Origin: Alphaproteobacteria bacterium
GTDB lineage: Bacteria; Pseudomonadota; Alphaproteobacteria; UBA828
NCBI GenBank assembly: GCA_029937205.1
Contig: JAPYQV010000001.1
Span: 1-23,281, forward strand
Direction of reading: 5' to 3'
Length of the DNA: 23,281 bases
The notes below the pieces were generated by a model. That model searched no databases and was not told the DNA's origin. It saw only the letters and a program-made list of their open reading frames with translations. Position numbers and translations under genes: made by a program. Positions 1 to 8,374 of this stretch are shown piece by piece (position 1 is the stretch's first letter; each line of letters opens with the position of its first letter).

Positions 1-156
1 CACTTCACCCTGAATGTCGCCCGGCGTGGCGGTGCGCCCGGCAAGGGATGAAATAACCCGCAAATTTGCGCCGAAATCGGCCTCGATAGCCTGCGCCAGA
101 CGCACCGCTTCTCCGGTGCCGCCGAGGATGAGCAAAGTCGGTTTATGGACCGGCAT
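1..156 (-). CDS. cobK: Precorrin-6A reductase CobK, N-terminal part (runs off window)
   Basis: Only the first 52 codons are inside the window. The reverse-strand frame opens with an ATG at 156 and stays open to base 1. It reads MPVHKPTLLILGGTGEAVRL, then an ISSLAGRT segment near residues 37-44. The GGTGEA glycine loop followed by SLAGRT is the typical N-terminus of the CobK/CbiJ family, which reduces precorrin-6A (or the cobalt form) with NADPH during corrin ring synthesis. The start lies inside the last codons of cbiD (14-base overlap), so the two are very probably co-transcribed and translationally coupled. The C-terminal three quarters cannot be seen, so whether the gene is intact is unknown. 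Confidence 0.85.
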   Translation of the reverse strand, partial: MPVHKPTLLILGGTGEAVRLAQAIEADFGANLRVISSLAGRTATPGDIQGEV

Positions 157-1243
157 GGCCGATCAGGTTTCCGGAGCGGTCGAAGATCGTCACGTCGACG
201 GCAATCTCCGTGTCTTGCAGCCTGTCCCGGGCGACGTTAAGCGCTTCCGCCGCGACCGTTTGGGCGAGCGGCAATTCACCGGCCAAGGCGAGCACGGCGC
301 CGGCGGACGCGGCAGCCCGTGCCTGGCTGACAATCTCGGGCGCCGCGTCGAGTTCGGACAGATGCCCGGCCAGGATATCGATATCCACTGCGCTGCGCCC
401 GGAATGTAGATCCATATGACCTTGCGCGAGCTTGGATAACTTGGCGAAGCCGCCGGCGATGGTGAGCCGCGAAATAGGATGGCGGCGGATATATTTTAAT
501 AGGGCACCGGCGAAATCGCCCATTTCGAGCATCGCCTGTTCCTCCAGCTCATAGAGCTTGCGCACCGCGCTTTCCGATGTCTTGCCGGTTGCGCCGGCGA
601 CATGACGGATGCCGGCGGCGCGGGCCACATCCACACCCTGATGGATCGACGCAATCCAGGCGGAACAGGAATAGGGCGTGACGATGCCGGTGGTGCCGAG
701 GATCGACAGGCCGCCTAAAATTCCGAGGCGGGCGTTCATGGTCTGCGCGGCCAACCTCTCGCCGTCGGCCACCGAGATGGTTATTTCGACATCTCCCGGC
801 GCGCCGTGCGCTTCTGCCAAAAGCGCAATGGCCATTGCCATCATGCGGCGCGGCACCGGATTGATCGCCGGCTCGCCGACAGCCACGGGCAGGCCCGGCA
901 GGGTGACCGTGCCGACGCCGTCACCGGCGCGGAAGGAGACGCCGCTGCCGGCCTCGCCAAGCCGTACTTGGGCCCGGATTAGTGCCAGGTGGGTCACATC
1001 CGGGTCATCGCCGGCGTCCTTAATAATGGCCGCGCTGGCCGTATCGTCTGCCACGATTTCCGCTTCGGCCAAGGCGAATGCAGGAGTTTCGCCGCGCGGC
1101 AGGGTGATCGTCACCGGGTCCTCGAAGTGGCCGGTAAGGATCGCGCCATAGGCCGCTTGCGCCGCGGCGGTGGCGCAGGCGCCGGTGCTCCAGCCCTTGC
1201 GCAGAGGTGTTTTTTTAGAATCGTCTGAAGATTCGGTGGCCAT
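143..1243 (-). CDS. cbiD: Cobalt-precorrin-5B C1-methyltransferase CbiD
   Basis: A 366-aa protein of the normal CbiD length. It methylates C-1 of the corrin ring with S-adenosylmethionine while the ring is contracted. Visible family marks are KGWSTGACATAAA (residues 16-28), the KDAGDDPDVTH segment (about 75-85), GDGVGTVTLPGLP (about 108-120) with EPAINPVPRRMM after it, and the TTGIVTPYS stretch. It is transcribed leftward with cobK, which overlaps its 3' end, and is divergent from cobA with only 49 bases between the two starts. CbiD belongs classically to the anaerobic branch, whereas CobK/CobB naming is aerobic. Such mixed sets are common in alphaproteobacteria, and the early methyltransferases needed to decide the route are not in the window. 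Confidence 0.96.
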   Translation of the reverse strand: MATESSDDSKKTPLRKGWSTGACATAAAQAAYGAILTGHFEDPVTITLPRGETPAFALAEAEIVADDTASAAIIKDAGDDPDVTHLALIRAQVRLGEAGSGVSFRAGDGVGTVTLPGLPVAVGEPAINPVPRRMMAMAIALLAEAHGAPGDVEITISVADGERLAAQTMNARLGILGGLSILGTTGIVTPYSCSAWIASIHQGVDVARAAGIRHVAGATGKTSESAVRKLYELEEQAMLEMGDFAGALLKYIRRHPISRLTIAGGFAKLSKLAQGHMDLHSGRSAVDIDILAGHLSELDAAPEIVSQARAAASAGAVLALAGELPLAQTVAAEALNVARDRLQDTEIAVDVTIFDRSGNLIGHAGP

Positions 1244-1280
1244 GGCCGCAGTTTAGCTCGCCGCCCCCTCGGCGCGTGTG

Positions 1281-1286
1281 TAAAAT
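1281..1286 (+). promoter_or_regulatory. Possible -10 element of cobA (leaderless transcript)
   Basis: TAAAAT matches five of six bases of the sigma-70 -10 consensus and lies six bases before the cobA ATG. Transcription would then begin at or next to the start codon. No purine-rich ribosome binding site is present in the 49-base divergent gap, and no good -35 hexamer sits 16-18 bases upstream (TCGCCG occurs there). This is suggestive only. Confidence 0.25.
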
Positions 1287-1292
1287 CGCCCA

Positions 1293-2135
1293 ATGAGCGA
1301 ATCCAATACCCGATTTCCCGAAATGCCGGTCTTCGAACCGGGCAGCGTGTGGCTTGTCGGCGCCGGACCCGGCGATCCCGGCCTGTTGTCGCTGCTGGCC
1401 TTTCATGCCTTGAGCCAGGCGGATGATATTGTTTATGATGCCCTGGTGGGTGACGGCATTCTCGCCCTGGCCGGCACGGGTGCGGTGCTTCATCATGCTG
1501 GCAAGCGCGGCGGCAAGCCTTCTGCCAAACAGGCCGATATCACCGAGAAACTGATCGATTTGGCAAATTCCGGGCGGAAAGTGCTGCGCCTCAAAGGCGG
1601 CGATCCGTTTGTCTTCGGGCGCGGCGGTGAGGAAGCCCTGGCCCTGGCGGCGGCGGGCGTGCCGTTCCGTCTCGTGCCGGGCATCACGGCGGCGGTGGCC
1701 GGCCTCGCCTATGCCGGTATTCCAATCACCGACCGTTGCGTCAATTCCGCCGTCACTTTCATCACCGGACACGAAGCCGGTGGTGGGCCACCCGAGGGTC
1801 TTGATTGGCCGGCGCTGGCTTCCGGCGCGCCGGTGTTGATCCTCTATATGGCGCTCAAACATCTCGCCTGGATGGCCGAGCGCTTGATTGGTGCCGGGCT
1901 CGACCCCGATACGCCAGTGGTGCTGATCAGCAAGGCGACCACCGAGGACCAGAAAATTGTCGAGACCCACCTTTCCGCGGCGGCAGCGGATGCGGCGGCG
2001 GCGGGGATTGAGGCGCCGGCGATCGTCGCGATCGGCGATGTGGTGGAATTGCGCGCCGCACTGGACCCGAGCGCCACGCCCCAGGCGCGCGCCCGCGCAG
2101 TCCTGGAAGTCCGCCGCAAGCGCGACGCCGGATAA
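1293..2135 (+). CDS. cobA: Uroporphyrinogen-III C-methyltransferase (SUMT) CobA
   Basis: A 280-aa single-domain tetrapyrrole methylase. It transfers two methyl groups from S-adenosylmethionine to uroporphyrinogen III to give precorrin-2, the entry to cobalamin (and siroheme). Visible motifs are the glycine-rich GAGPGDPG (residues 23-30), KGGDPFVFGRGGEE (101-114), VPGITAA (128-134) and ITDRCVNSAVTFITGH (145-160). There is no CysG-type dehydrogenase/ferrochelatase domain, so this is the stand-alone form. No clear Shine-Dalgarno precedes the ATG; instead TAAAAT sits six bases before it. The gene is divergent from cbiD and is followed after 64 bases by the Sco1 gene and then cobB. Confidence 0.96.
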   Translation: MSESNTRFPEMPVFEPGSVWLVGAGPGDPGLLSLLAFHALSQADDIVYDALVGDGILALAGTGAVLHHAGKRGGKPSAKQADITEKLIDLANSGRKVLRLKGGDPFVFGRGGEEALALAAAGVPFRLVPGITAAVAGLAYAGIPITDRCVNSAVTFITGHEAGGGPPEGLDWPALASGAPVLILYMALKHLAWMAERLIGAGLDPDTPVVLISKATTEDQKIVETHLSAAAADAAAAGIEAPAIVAIGDVVELRAALDPSATPQARARAVLEVRRKRDAG

Positions 2136-2199
2136 CAAGTGCCGCCGCGCCGCTGCGCTGCTTGAAGGGCCTGCCGCGAGCGCTTATCTTCGTCGGCAC

Positions 2200-2895
2200 A
2201 TGGATTTTCTTCGACTTCAAAGACCGCGCGGCGGTGGCAGTGGTGGTGGTCCCGGTGGCCCCGGCGATCCGAACGATCCCCATCGTCTTCGGCGCAATCC
2301 CCTGGTATGGATCGCCGTGCTCGGCGCGATCATTCTCTATACCGTGTATGATGGCGGGTTGCCCGGTATGCCGGGGAGCGAGGACGAGACGCGGCGCCGC
2401 ATCGATCAGATCACCGATGTCGGCGGCCCGTTCGAATTAACCGATCACAATGGCCGTGCGGTAACTGAGCAGAGTTTTCGAGGCCGCTATATGCTGGTCT
2501 ATTTCGGCTACACATGGTGCCCCGACGTGTGCCCGATCGATGTGCTGGTGATGGGCCAGGCGGTGGAAATGCTGGGCCAGGTGGGTGATCAAGTGCAGCC
2601 GCTTTTCATTACCGTCGATCCGGCGCGCGATACGGTAGACGCTCTCGCCATATACGCCGCCAATTTTCACGCCCGCCTGCTCGCCTTGACCGGCAGCGAG
2701 ACCGAGGTCGCGGCGGCGGCGGCGGCCTACAAGGTTTATTACGGCAAAGGTGAGGAAGCTGAATCGCCGGATGATTATCTCGTCGATCACACGGATAATA
2801 TGTATCTCATGGGTCCCGATGGCGTCTTTCTTGAGGTCTTTCCCCACGGTATGCGGCCGTCCGAGATCGCCCACGCGATCGGGCAATATTTGTGA
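2200..2895 (+). CDS. Sco1/SenC/PrrC-family copper-binding protein (membrane anchored)
   Basis: A 231-aa protein. Residues 10-30 form a Gly/Pro-rich cytoplasmic tail, residues about 34-50 a single membrane segment (NPLVWIAVLGAIILYTVY), and the rest is a periplasmic thioredoxin-like domain. The copper motif CPDVC is at residues 107-111 (inside GYTWCPDVCP) and the third ligand is His197 in DYLVDHTDN. ITVDPARD (137-144) is also typical. The family delivers copper to the CuA site of cytochrome c oxidase or acts as a thiol/redox protein. The frame is open further upstream, but that part is Arg-rich shadow sequence overlapping cobA, so the ATG at 2200 is preferred even though its Shine-Dalgarno is poor. 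Its stop overlaps the GTG start of cobB (GTGA), which puts it inside the cobalamin operon. Confidence 0.93.
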   Translation: MDFLRLQRPRGGGSGGGPGGPGDPNDPHRLRRNPLVWIAVLGAIILYTVYDGGLPGMPGSEDETRRRIDQITDVGGPFELTDHNGRAVTEQSFRGRYMLVYFGYTWCPDVCPIDVLVMGQAVEMLGQVGDQVQPLFITVDPARDTVDALAIYAANFHARLLALTGSETEVAAAAAAYKVYYGKGEEAESPDDYLVDHTDNMYLMGPDGVFLEVFPHGMRPSEIAHAIGQYL

Positions 2896-4205
2896 GCGTA
2901 GCGCCGGGGCTGCTGATTGCGGCGCCCGCCTCCGGCTCCGGCAAGACGGTTCTCACTTTGGGTTTGTTGCGCCACTGGCGGCGCTCGGGCATCGCAATTT
3001 CCCCGTTCAAGACGGGCCCCGACTATATCGACGCGGCCTTCCATAGTGCCGCAGCGGCGCGCGCTTGCGTCAATCTCGATAGCTGGGCGATGCGCGAGGA
3101 GACCTTGGATACTTGCGCCGGCAAAATTTCCGGTGGTGCGGGTTTTGTTCTGGGCGAAGGCGTCATGGGATTGTTTGACGGTGCTGTCGAGGGCGGTGGA
3201 TCGAGCGCCGATCTCGCAGCGCGCTTGGATATACCGGTCGCCCTTGTGGTCGATGTGCGCGGCCAGGGCGCTTCTGTCGCGGCGCTGGTCGAGGGCTTTG
3301 CCCGTCACCGCGCCGATGTGTATATTGCGGCGGTGATTCTCAATCATGTGGCCAGCGCCCGTCATGAATCGATGCTGCGTGCGGCGTTGGTGCCGACCGG
3401 CATTCCGGTGCTCGGCGCCGTGCCGCGCGATCCATCCCTGGCCTTGCCGGCACGCCATCTCGGGTTGGTTCAGGCCGGCGAAATGGAAGAGTTGCAGGCG
3501 TTTCTCGATCGTGCGGCCGATTTGGTCGCGCAACATGTCGATGGCGACGGCTTGCGCGCTCTTGGCCGGCCGCTTCGCGCGCCTGAGAGTGCCGCGCCGC
3601 TCGATCCCTTGCCGCCGCTCGGCCAGCATATTGCCGTGGCGCGCGACCAGGCCTTTGCCTTTTGCTATGAAGCCGTGCTCGCCGGTTGGCGCCAGGCGGG
3701 CGCGACGCTCAGTTTTTTCTCACCGCTGGCCGATGAGGCGCCGGATGCGGGCGCTGACGCAATTTATCTGCCGGGCGGCTATCCCGAGCTGCATGCCGGG
3801 CGGCTCGCCGACAATCAAAATTATCTGGCTGGCTTGCGCGGCGCGGCGCAGGCGGGTTCGTGGATCTATGGCGAGTGCGGCGGCTATATGGCGCTTGGCG
3901 ACGGGCTGATAGATTCAGACGGTACGCGCCACGCCATGGCGGGCCTGTTGCCGTTGGAGACGAGTTTTTCCGATCCGCGTCGTGCGCTCGGCTACCGCGC
4001 GGTGGAGCTGCTTGCCGACACACCGTTTGCGGCGCGCGGCGCACAATTTCGCGGCCATGAATTTCACTATGCGGCGATCACCCATGAGGGTGCCGCGCCG
4101 CCGCTCTTCCGCTCGGCTAATTCTGGTGGCAGGGATCTCGGCGAAAATGGCGCTGTGGTGGGAAAAATATTTGGCTCCTTTATCCACTTGATCGACCGCC
4201 GCTAG
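2892..4205 (+). CDS. cobB: Cobyrinic/hydrogenobyrinic acid a,c-diamide synthase CobB
   Basis: A 437-aa glutamine-dependent amidotransferase. It uses ATP to amidate the a and c carboxylates of the corrin ring. The N-terminal half is a P-loop synthetase: ASGSGKT at residues 13-19, SPFKTGPDYID at 37-47 and GEGVMGLFDG at 88-97. The C-terminal half is a class I glutaminase-like domain with LPGGYPELHAG (293-303) and the nucleophile elbow YGECGGYM, Cys329. The length is typical of the CobB/CbiA family. The start is GTG at 2892, overlapping the Sco1 stop by four bases, which indicates translational coupling. The gene ends four bases before the convergent dehydrogenase gene, with no terminator hairpin between. 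Confidence 0.95.
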   Translation: MSVAPGLLIAAPASGSGKTVLTLGLLRHWRRSGIAISPFKTGPDYIDAAFHSAAAARACVNLDSWAMREETLDTCAGKISGGAGFVLGEGVMGLFDGAVEGGGSSADLAARLDIPVALVVDVRGQGASVAALVEGFARHRADVYIAAVILNHVASARHESMLRAALVPTGIPVLGAVPRDPSLALPARHLGLVQAGEMEELQAFLDRAADLVAQHVDGDGLRALGRPLRAPESAAPLDPLPPLGQHIAVARDQAFAFCYEAVLAGWRQAGATLSFFSPLADEAPDAGADAIYLPGGYPELHAGRLADNQNYLAGLRGAAQAGSWIYGECGGYMALGDGLIDSDGTRHAMAGLLPLETSFSDPRRALGYRAVELLADTPFAARGAQFRGHEFHYAAITHEGAAPPLFRSANSGGRDLGENGAVVGKIFGSFIHLIDRR

Positions 4206-4209
4206 ATTC

Positions 4210-5107
4210 TTATTCCTTTGGCGTCATGCTGCTCAGCGTTTCCATGGTTTTCACATAGGCGAGAAAATCTTCTTCGCCCGCGCCGTTGGCAATCATCGAG
4301 GACCACACCTGGCTGACAAAGGCGGCGAGTGGCAATGGCGTGTTGGTGCCGCGCGCCGCCGCCAGCAGGAGGTCGAAATCCTTGGCCATCTGCTTGGCGC
4401 TGAAGGTGGCTGAGAAATCGCGCTGGCGCATGGCTTCCAGTTTGTAACCGATCAGCGGCGAGGCGATGGCGCTTTCGCCCATGACGTCGAGGATGGTGTC
4501 GCGCGCGGCGCCGCCACGCTCGGCGAAGACCAGCGCCTCGCCCATCATGGCCGAGGTCATGCCGACCATCATGTTGAGCGCAAGTTTTAATGTAACGCGC
4601 CTCCTCAGCTTCGCCGACATGGAACAATTTTTTGGCCATAGCGTCGAAGAGCGGCAGCGCCCGGTCGTAATCGGCGCGCGCACCCGACGCCAAAACAGTG
4701 AGCGTGCCGACCACGGCGAGCGCGACGCCGCCCGAAACCGGCGCACGTAGATAACGGATACCAGCCTCGGCGGCGAGCGCGGCAACCTCGGCCGAGACTT
4801 CCGGCGAGACGGTGCTCATGTCGATAAAGAGCGTGCCGGGCGCCGCAGCGCCGAACGCGCCGCTTGGGCCCGTCGTCACATCGCTAAGCGCGGCATCGTC
4901 GGAAGTCATGGAAATGATGGTGCCGACGTTGGGCGCCAGCGCCGTCGGGCTGTCCGCCACCGCCGCGCCGGCATCGCGCAAGGCCGCTTCCGGGCCTGGG
5001 CTGCGGTTATATACCGTGAGAGAAAATCCGGCACTGATCAGATGACCCGCCATGGGCACGCCCATTTTTCCCAGCCCGATCCAACCAACCGCCGCGTTTT
5101 CAACCAT
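4210..5107 (-). pseudogene. 3-hydroxyisobutyrate dehydrogenase-family NAD(P) oxidoreductase, split by a one-base frameshift
   Basis: The 5' frame (from the ATG at 5107) encodes GWIGLGKMGVPMAGHL, the Rossmann loop of beta-hydroxyacid dehydrogenases, then APVSGG...GTLTVLASG, the family substrate motif. At the A4 run (bases 4585-4588 on the top strand) the frame is lost. The codon there is Lys174, at the position of the catalytic Lys. Dropping one A continues directly into LALNMMVGMTSAMMGEALVF and the normal helical C-terminal domain, ending ...TLSSMTPKE at 4210. The repaired protein would be 298 aa, the usual family size. Uncorrected, the first frame reads Arg/His-rich nonsense to 4202. The preceding ATG has an AAGGAAA ribosome site and starts 12 bases after the LarA-like gene. 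Either a real recent mutation or a homopolymer sequencing error. The substrate (hydroxyisobutyrate, tartronate semialdehyde or another beta-hydroxyacid) cannot be told. Confidence 0.85.
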
Positions 5108-5119
5108 GATGCCGTTTCC

Positions 5120-6433
5120 TTATTCCGGGCAGCGGGTCAACAGATGGCCCGCGCTATCGAATTCAAGCGCATGGGGTGCGTCCACCACTTCGCCCTTGTC
5201 GCCCAATTCCCCGGCCATGGCCGGAGAGATCAAAATCTGATCGAGGTGCAGGGTCGAGCGGATGATGCAAAGCCGCGCGTCGCGGCCGTCCAACTGCCAA
5301 CAAGTACCGACTGCCGCCTGGATGACGGCTTTATCGTCGGCCAGCACGATCGGCAGCCGCACCCGTTCGGTAAAAGTCGAGGTGCACGAGTTCATATACA
5401 TGGCGTAGAGGTCGAGGGAATTGGCGACCTCTTGCGTCATAAAATCCGCCAGACCCACGCCAAGCCCATTGCCGTGCGCCTCGGGCGTGAGGCCGAGCAC
5501 GGCCAATTTATGGATCAGGGGATTGTCGACGCTCGGACGGCCGCGGATATCGGCGCGCCCGACGACGCCGGTATCCATGCCGGTGCCGGAAATGTTCTTG
5601 CCGATGCGCTCGACGATCAGCAGATCGATTTGTTCGAACGGCAGCTTCGGCGTGTTCGCCTTGGCGAGCGGCAGCAGACGCGCATCCATGGCCATGATGT
5701 CTTCCGGCTCCGCGCCCTCGATCAGGGTGGCGCGCTTATCGGCATTTTCGACGATGCCGACGGCGTAAGCGATGGGCGAAGCATTGATGGCGATAGCGGC
5801 CCATTCCGGCAGTACTTCGAGATAGCCGAGTGCGCCGAGCTTGTGGATCAGGCGCGCGCCCTCCGCCTTGCCGAGGCCGATGGCGACCATCTTGGTCAGG
5901 CCGCTTTCGATCTCGCGGTCAAAAGAGGTGTGCGCCTTGATACGGTTGACCACCAGAACGGCATCGGCTGCGGCGGCGTTTTTGTCAAAATAAACCGGTA
6001 CGCCGCGCGAGGTCGTGCCGATACGCGTCACGTCCATGGAAGATTCAATGGCGCAACCCATACTTTTCGGCGTATAGCCGAGTTCGGCCAGAAGTTCGAC
6101 CTGACTCTCGGCCCGGGCGCCGCCGTGGCTGCCCATGGCCGGTACGATAAACGGGTCAAAGCCCTGCTCCTTGAACCACGCCACCGCCGTGACAACCACC
6201 AGGGGCTTGCTCTGTATGCCCCGGCTGCCGCAGGTGATGGCGACGCGCGCGCCCTTCGGCAATTCAGCGAAGCGGTGCGATTTCTCCAAGGCCGCGCGCA
6301 TCGCAGCGGCGACATCATCCAGTTCTGGCGCCACGGGGTGGTGCAATTTCGCCGTCACCACGTCTGGCAGTTCCTGGTCTTCGAACTGCGGCATGCGAAT
6401 GGCCGGAAAGACCGGTCGGTAATCGTTCGTCAT
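5120..6433 (-). CDS. LarA-like (lactate racemase N-terminal domain, DUF2088) protein
   Basis: A 437-aa protein resembling the nickel-dependent lactate racemase superfamily. Visible conserved blocks are PKGARVAITCGSRGI (about residues 59-73), FIVPAMGSHGGA (95-106, His103), VPVYFDKNA (145-153) and VVNRIKAHTSFDREIESGLTKM (161-182, with His168), followed by IGLGKAEGA. These match the architecture of LarA-like proteins, some of which hold a nickel-pincer nucleotide and racemise or epimerise 2-hydroxyacids. Many members have unknown substrates. No larB/larC/larE cofactor genes are in the window. The start is one base after the ureohydrolase stop, so the pair is tightly coupled, and the hydroxyacid dehydrogenase follows 12 bases later. 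A 2-hydroxyacid substrate would fit that neighbour, but this is inference. Confidence 0.8.
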   Translation of the reverse strand: MTNDYRPVFPAIRMPQFEDQELPDVVTAKLHHPVAPELDDVAAAMRAALEKSHRFAELPKGARVAITCGSRGIQSKPLVVVTAVAWFKEQGFDPFIVPAMGSHGGARAESQVELLAELGYTPKSMGCAIESSMDVTRIGTTSRGVPVYFDKNAAAADAVLVVNRIKAHTSFDREIESGLTKMVAIGLGKAEGARLIHKLGALGYLEVLPEWAAIAINASPIAYAVGIVENADKRATLIEGAEPEDIMAMDARLLPLAKANTPKLPFEQIDLLIVERIGKNISGTGMDTGVVGRADIRGRPSVDNPLIHKLAVLGLTPEAHGNGLGVGLADFMTQEVANSLDLYAMYMNSCTSTFTERVRLPIVLADDKAVIQAAVGTCWQLDGRDARLCIIRSTLHLDQILISPAMAGELGDKGEVVDAPHALEFDSAGHLLTRCPE

Positions 6434-6434
6434 G

Positions 6435-7406
6435 TCAGGCTCCGTAGCGCCTGGCCGCCACGGCTTCCGCCAGCGGGCAGAGGATTTCGAACATCATGGT
6501 GGCACCGACCAGCGCCGTATTGCCGCTCTGATCAAACGGCGGCGCCACCTCGACCACATCGCCGCCGACCAGATTGAGGCCGCGCGTGGCGCGCAGCATC
6601 TGCTGTGCCTCATGGGTGGAATAGCCGCCGATCTCGGGCGTGCCGGTGCCGGGCGCGTAGACCGGATCGAGGCCATCCACATCGAAGCTGACATAGGTCG
6701 GCCCGGTGCCGACAATCTCGCGCGCCTCGCGCATGACCTTCTCCCAGCCAAGCTCGAAATATTCCTCGATGGTGACCACACGCATGCCGCTCTCATGGGC
6801 GAAGTCCATGTCATTCAGATCGTAGACCGAACCGCGAATGCCAATCTGAATGACGCGCTTGGGATCAAGCAAGCCTTCCTCGACGGCACGGCGGAAGGGT
6901 GTGCCGTGGGTGAGCTTCGCGCCACCGAAATAGCTATCCCAGGTATCGGAATGGGCATCGAAATGGATCATGCCGACAGGCTCTTTGCGGGCGATGGCGC
7001 GCATGATCGGCAGCGTAATCAGATGGTCGCCGCCGGCACTGAGTGGCGTAGCACCTGCCTCGTGCATTTTGCTGAAGAACTCCTCGACCCGGCCGATGGT
7101 ATCGTTGATATCGATCGGGTTGATGCTGGCATCGCCGACATCGGCCACCCGGCAGAGCTCGTAAGGGCAGATGCCGAGCGCATGGTGGGTGCGGCGCATG
7201 AAGCTCGACATATTGCGGATTTCGCGCGGGCCGTGGCGCGCGCCGGCGCGGTTGGTGGTACCGCCATCCCACGGCACGCCGGCAAGCGCGATATCGGTCT
7301 GGCTGAAATCGGTCACATGCGGCAGACGCATAAAAGTCGGCATGGCGCCGAAACGCGGCATCGTCATGCCGTCCACCGGCTCGTAAAATTTGTTTTCCGT
7401 GGTCAT
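6435..7406 (-). CDS. Ureohydrolase, guanidinobutyrase/agmatinase type
   Basis: A 323-aa Mn-dependent ureohydrolase, which cleaves a guanidino group to urea plus an amine. The metal ligands are all present: GGDH (His128), DAHSD (Asp150, His152, Asp154) and FDVDGLDP (Asp242, Asp244). The N-terminal PRFGAMPTFMRLP, the RAGARHGPREIR block, GTPEIGGYST (about 255-264) and the C-terminal GNTALVGATMMFEILC resemble guanidinobutyrase/guanidinopropionase more than short agmatinases, as far as memory of those families allows. The ATG at 7406 is chosen over an upstream in-frame start at 7430 because AAGGAG lies seven bases before it. It sits 50 bases after the ROK kinase gene and abuts the LarA-like gene. 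The exact guanidino substrate is not determined. Confidence 0.92.
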   Translation of the reverse strand: MTTENKFYEPVDGMTMPRFGAMPTFMRLPHVTDFSQTDIALAGVPWDGGTTNRAGARHGPREIRNMSSFMRRTHHALGICPYELCRVADVGDASINPIDINDTIGRVEEFFSKMHEAGATPLSAGGDHLITLPIMRAIARKEPVGMIHFDAHSDTWDSYFGGAKLTHGTPFRRAVEEGLLDPKRVIQIGIRGSVYDLNDMDFAHESGMRVVTIEEYFELGWEKVMREAREIVGTGPTYVSFDVDGLDPVYAPGTGTPEIGGYSTHEAQQMLRATRGLNLVGGDVVEVAPPFDQSGNTALVGATMMFEILCPLAEAVAARRYGA

Positions 7407-7456
7407 CCCCGTACTCCTTGCCCGTTCCACCTATATTATTCACATTGGCGGAAAAT

Positions 7457-8374
7457 TCAGCTTCCGTTTTGTAGTATAAGACTCGCGGCCCCGACCATGC
7501 CGGCGTCGTTGCCGAGCGTGGCGCGCGCGATGGTGACATCTTCATCGCGCGCCAGCACTGCCGCCGCCAGACTTTTCTGCGCCGCCGCCTCAAACAACGG
7601 CCAATGGTCATCGACGATACCGCCGCCGAAAAGCATCAGTTCGGGCAGATAGGTATGCAGGATGCTCCAAACCGCCACTTCCGTCGCCGCGCTGACACCG
7701 TCAATGATCGCGGCTGCCTTGGCGTTGCCCTCGGCGGCGGCGGCGGCGAATACGGCTTCGCTGCCAGCCAGGCCGATTTCCGCGCCGGCATCGGAAATCG
7801 CCGGGCCGGCAGCGATGATTTCGTAGCAGCCGCGCGTGCCGCAATAGCATTCCGGCCCGTCCGGCAGGACCGAAACGTGGCCAATCTCGGGGTGGGCGCC
7901 GCCGGCACCGTGGTAGATCTTGCCGTCCAACAACACCGCACCGCCGACGCCGGTGCCGAGGGTGAGCATAACCGCGCTTTTCTTGCCTTTCGCCGCACCA
8001 GCAAAGGCCTCGCCGAGAAGAGCAGCGTTGGCATCGTTTTCAAGGCGCACCGGCATGTTGTTGAAATGTGCGCTCAAAGGGCCAGCGAATTCCCGGTTGG
8101 ACCAGCCCGGCAGGGTGTAAACGCTTAAAATCAAGCCGCGCGCCGTGTCGACCGGACCCGGGCAGCCGATACCGATGCCGCTCACCTCATCCGCTTGCCA
8201 GCCCACATCCACAAGCAATTGTTCGGTCTCATGCTTGATTCGTCCGAAACCGCTCTCGAACGGATCGTCGGGTTGGGTGGCGATGGTACGCCGGGCGACA
8301 ATCCGGCCGTCCGGTGTGACCGCGCCGAAGGCGATCTTGGTGCCGCCAACATCTATGCCAATCGCGCCTTTCAT
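7457..8374 (-). CDS. ROK-family sugar kinase (glucokinase / N-acetylhexosamine kinase-like)
   Basis: A 305-aa cytoplasmic kinase. It has the ATP phosphate-binding loop GIDVGGTK (residues 6-13), the catalytic Asp114 in ENDANAA, the TLGTGVGGA loop (138-146) and the ROK zinc signature: His166 in EIGH followed by Cys176, Cys178 and Cys183 (CYCGTRGCYE). It phosphorylates a hexose or acetamido-hexose at O6; the family motif does not tell which. The start at 8374 is preceded by GGAGG eight bases upstream and overlaps the stop of the deaminase gene by ATGA. The longer frame (to 8431) adds 19 residues unlike the family. The kinase-deaminase pairing suggests amino sugar use, although no deacetylase (NagA) or PTS gene is present nearby. 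Confidence 0.93.
   Translation of the reverse strand: MKGAIGIDVGGTKIAFGAVTPDGRIVARRTIATQPDDPFESGFGRIKHETEQLLVDVGWQADEVSGIGIGCPGPVDTARGLILSVYTLPGWSNREFAGPLSAHFNNMPVRLENDANAALLGEAFAGAAKGKKSAVMLTLGTGVGGAVLLDGKIYHGAGGAHPEIGHVSVLPDGPECYCGTRGCYEIIAAGPAISDAGAEIGLAGSEAVFAAAAAEGNAKAAAIIDGVSAATEVAVWSILHTYLPELMLFGGGIVDDHWPLFEAAAQKSLAAAVLARDEDVTIARATLGNDAGMVGAASLILQNGS

Noticed and set aside
1244..1292. Cobalamin riboswitch upstream of the cob genes
   Set aside because: The gap is 49 bases, too short, and no B12-box-like sequence was seen.
1215..2138. 307-codon open frame on the - strand
   Set aside because: Antisense shadow of cobA, which has all SUMT motifs.
4202..4785. Programmed frameshifting in the hydroxyacid dehydrogenase
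   Set aside because: The slip site is only A4, there is no stop-codon pause or clear stimulatory structure, and this family is not known to use recoding; mutation or sequencing error is simpler.
5042..6577. 511-codon open frame on the + strand
   Set aside because: It is antisense to the LarA-like gene and reads His/Arg/Asp/Gln-rich sequence with no family signal; a GC-rich shadow frame.
6432..7652. 406-codon open frame on the + strand
   Set aside because: Antisense to the ureohydrolase and the end of the ROK kinase, both of which have complete catalytic motifs.
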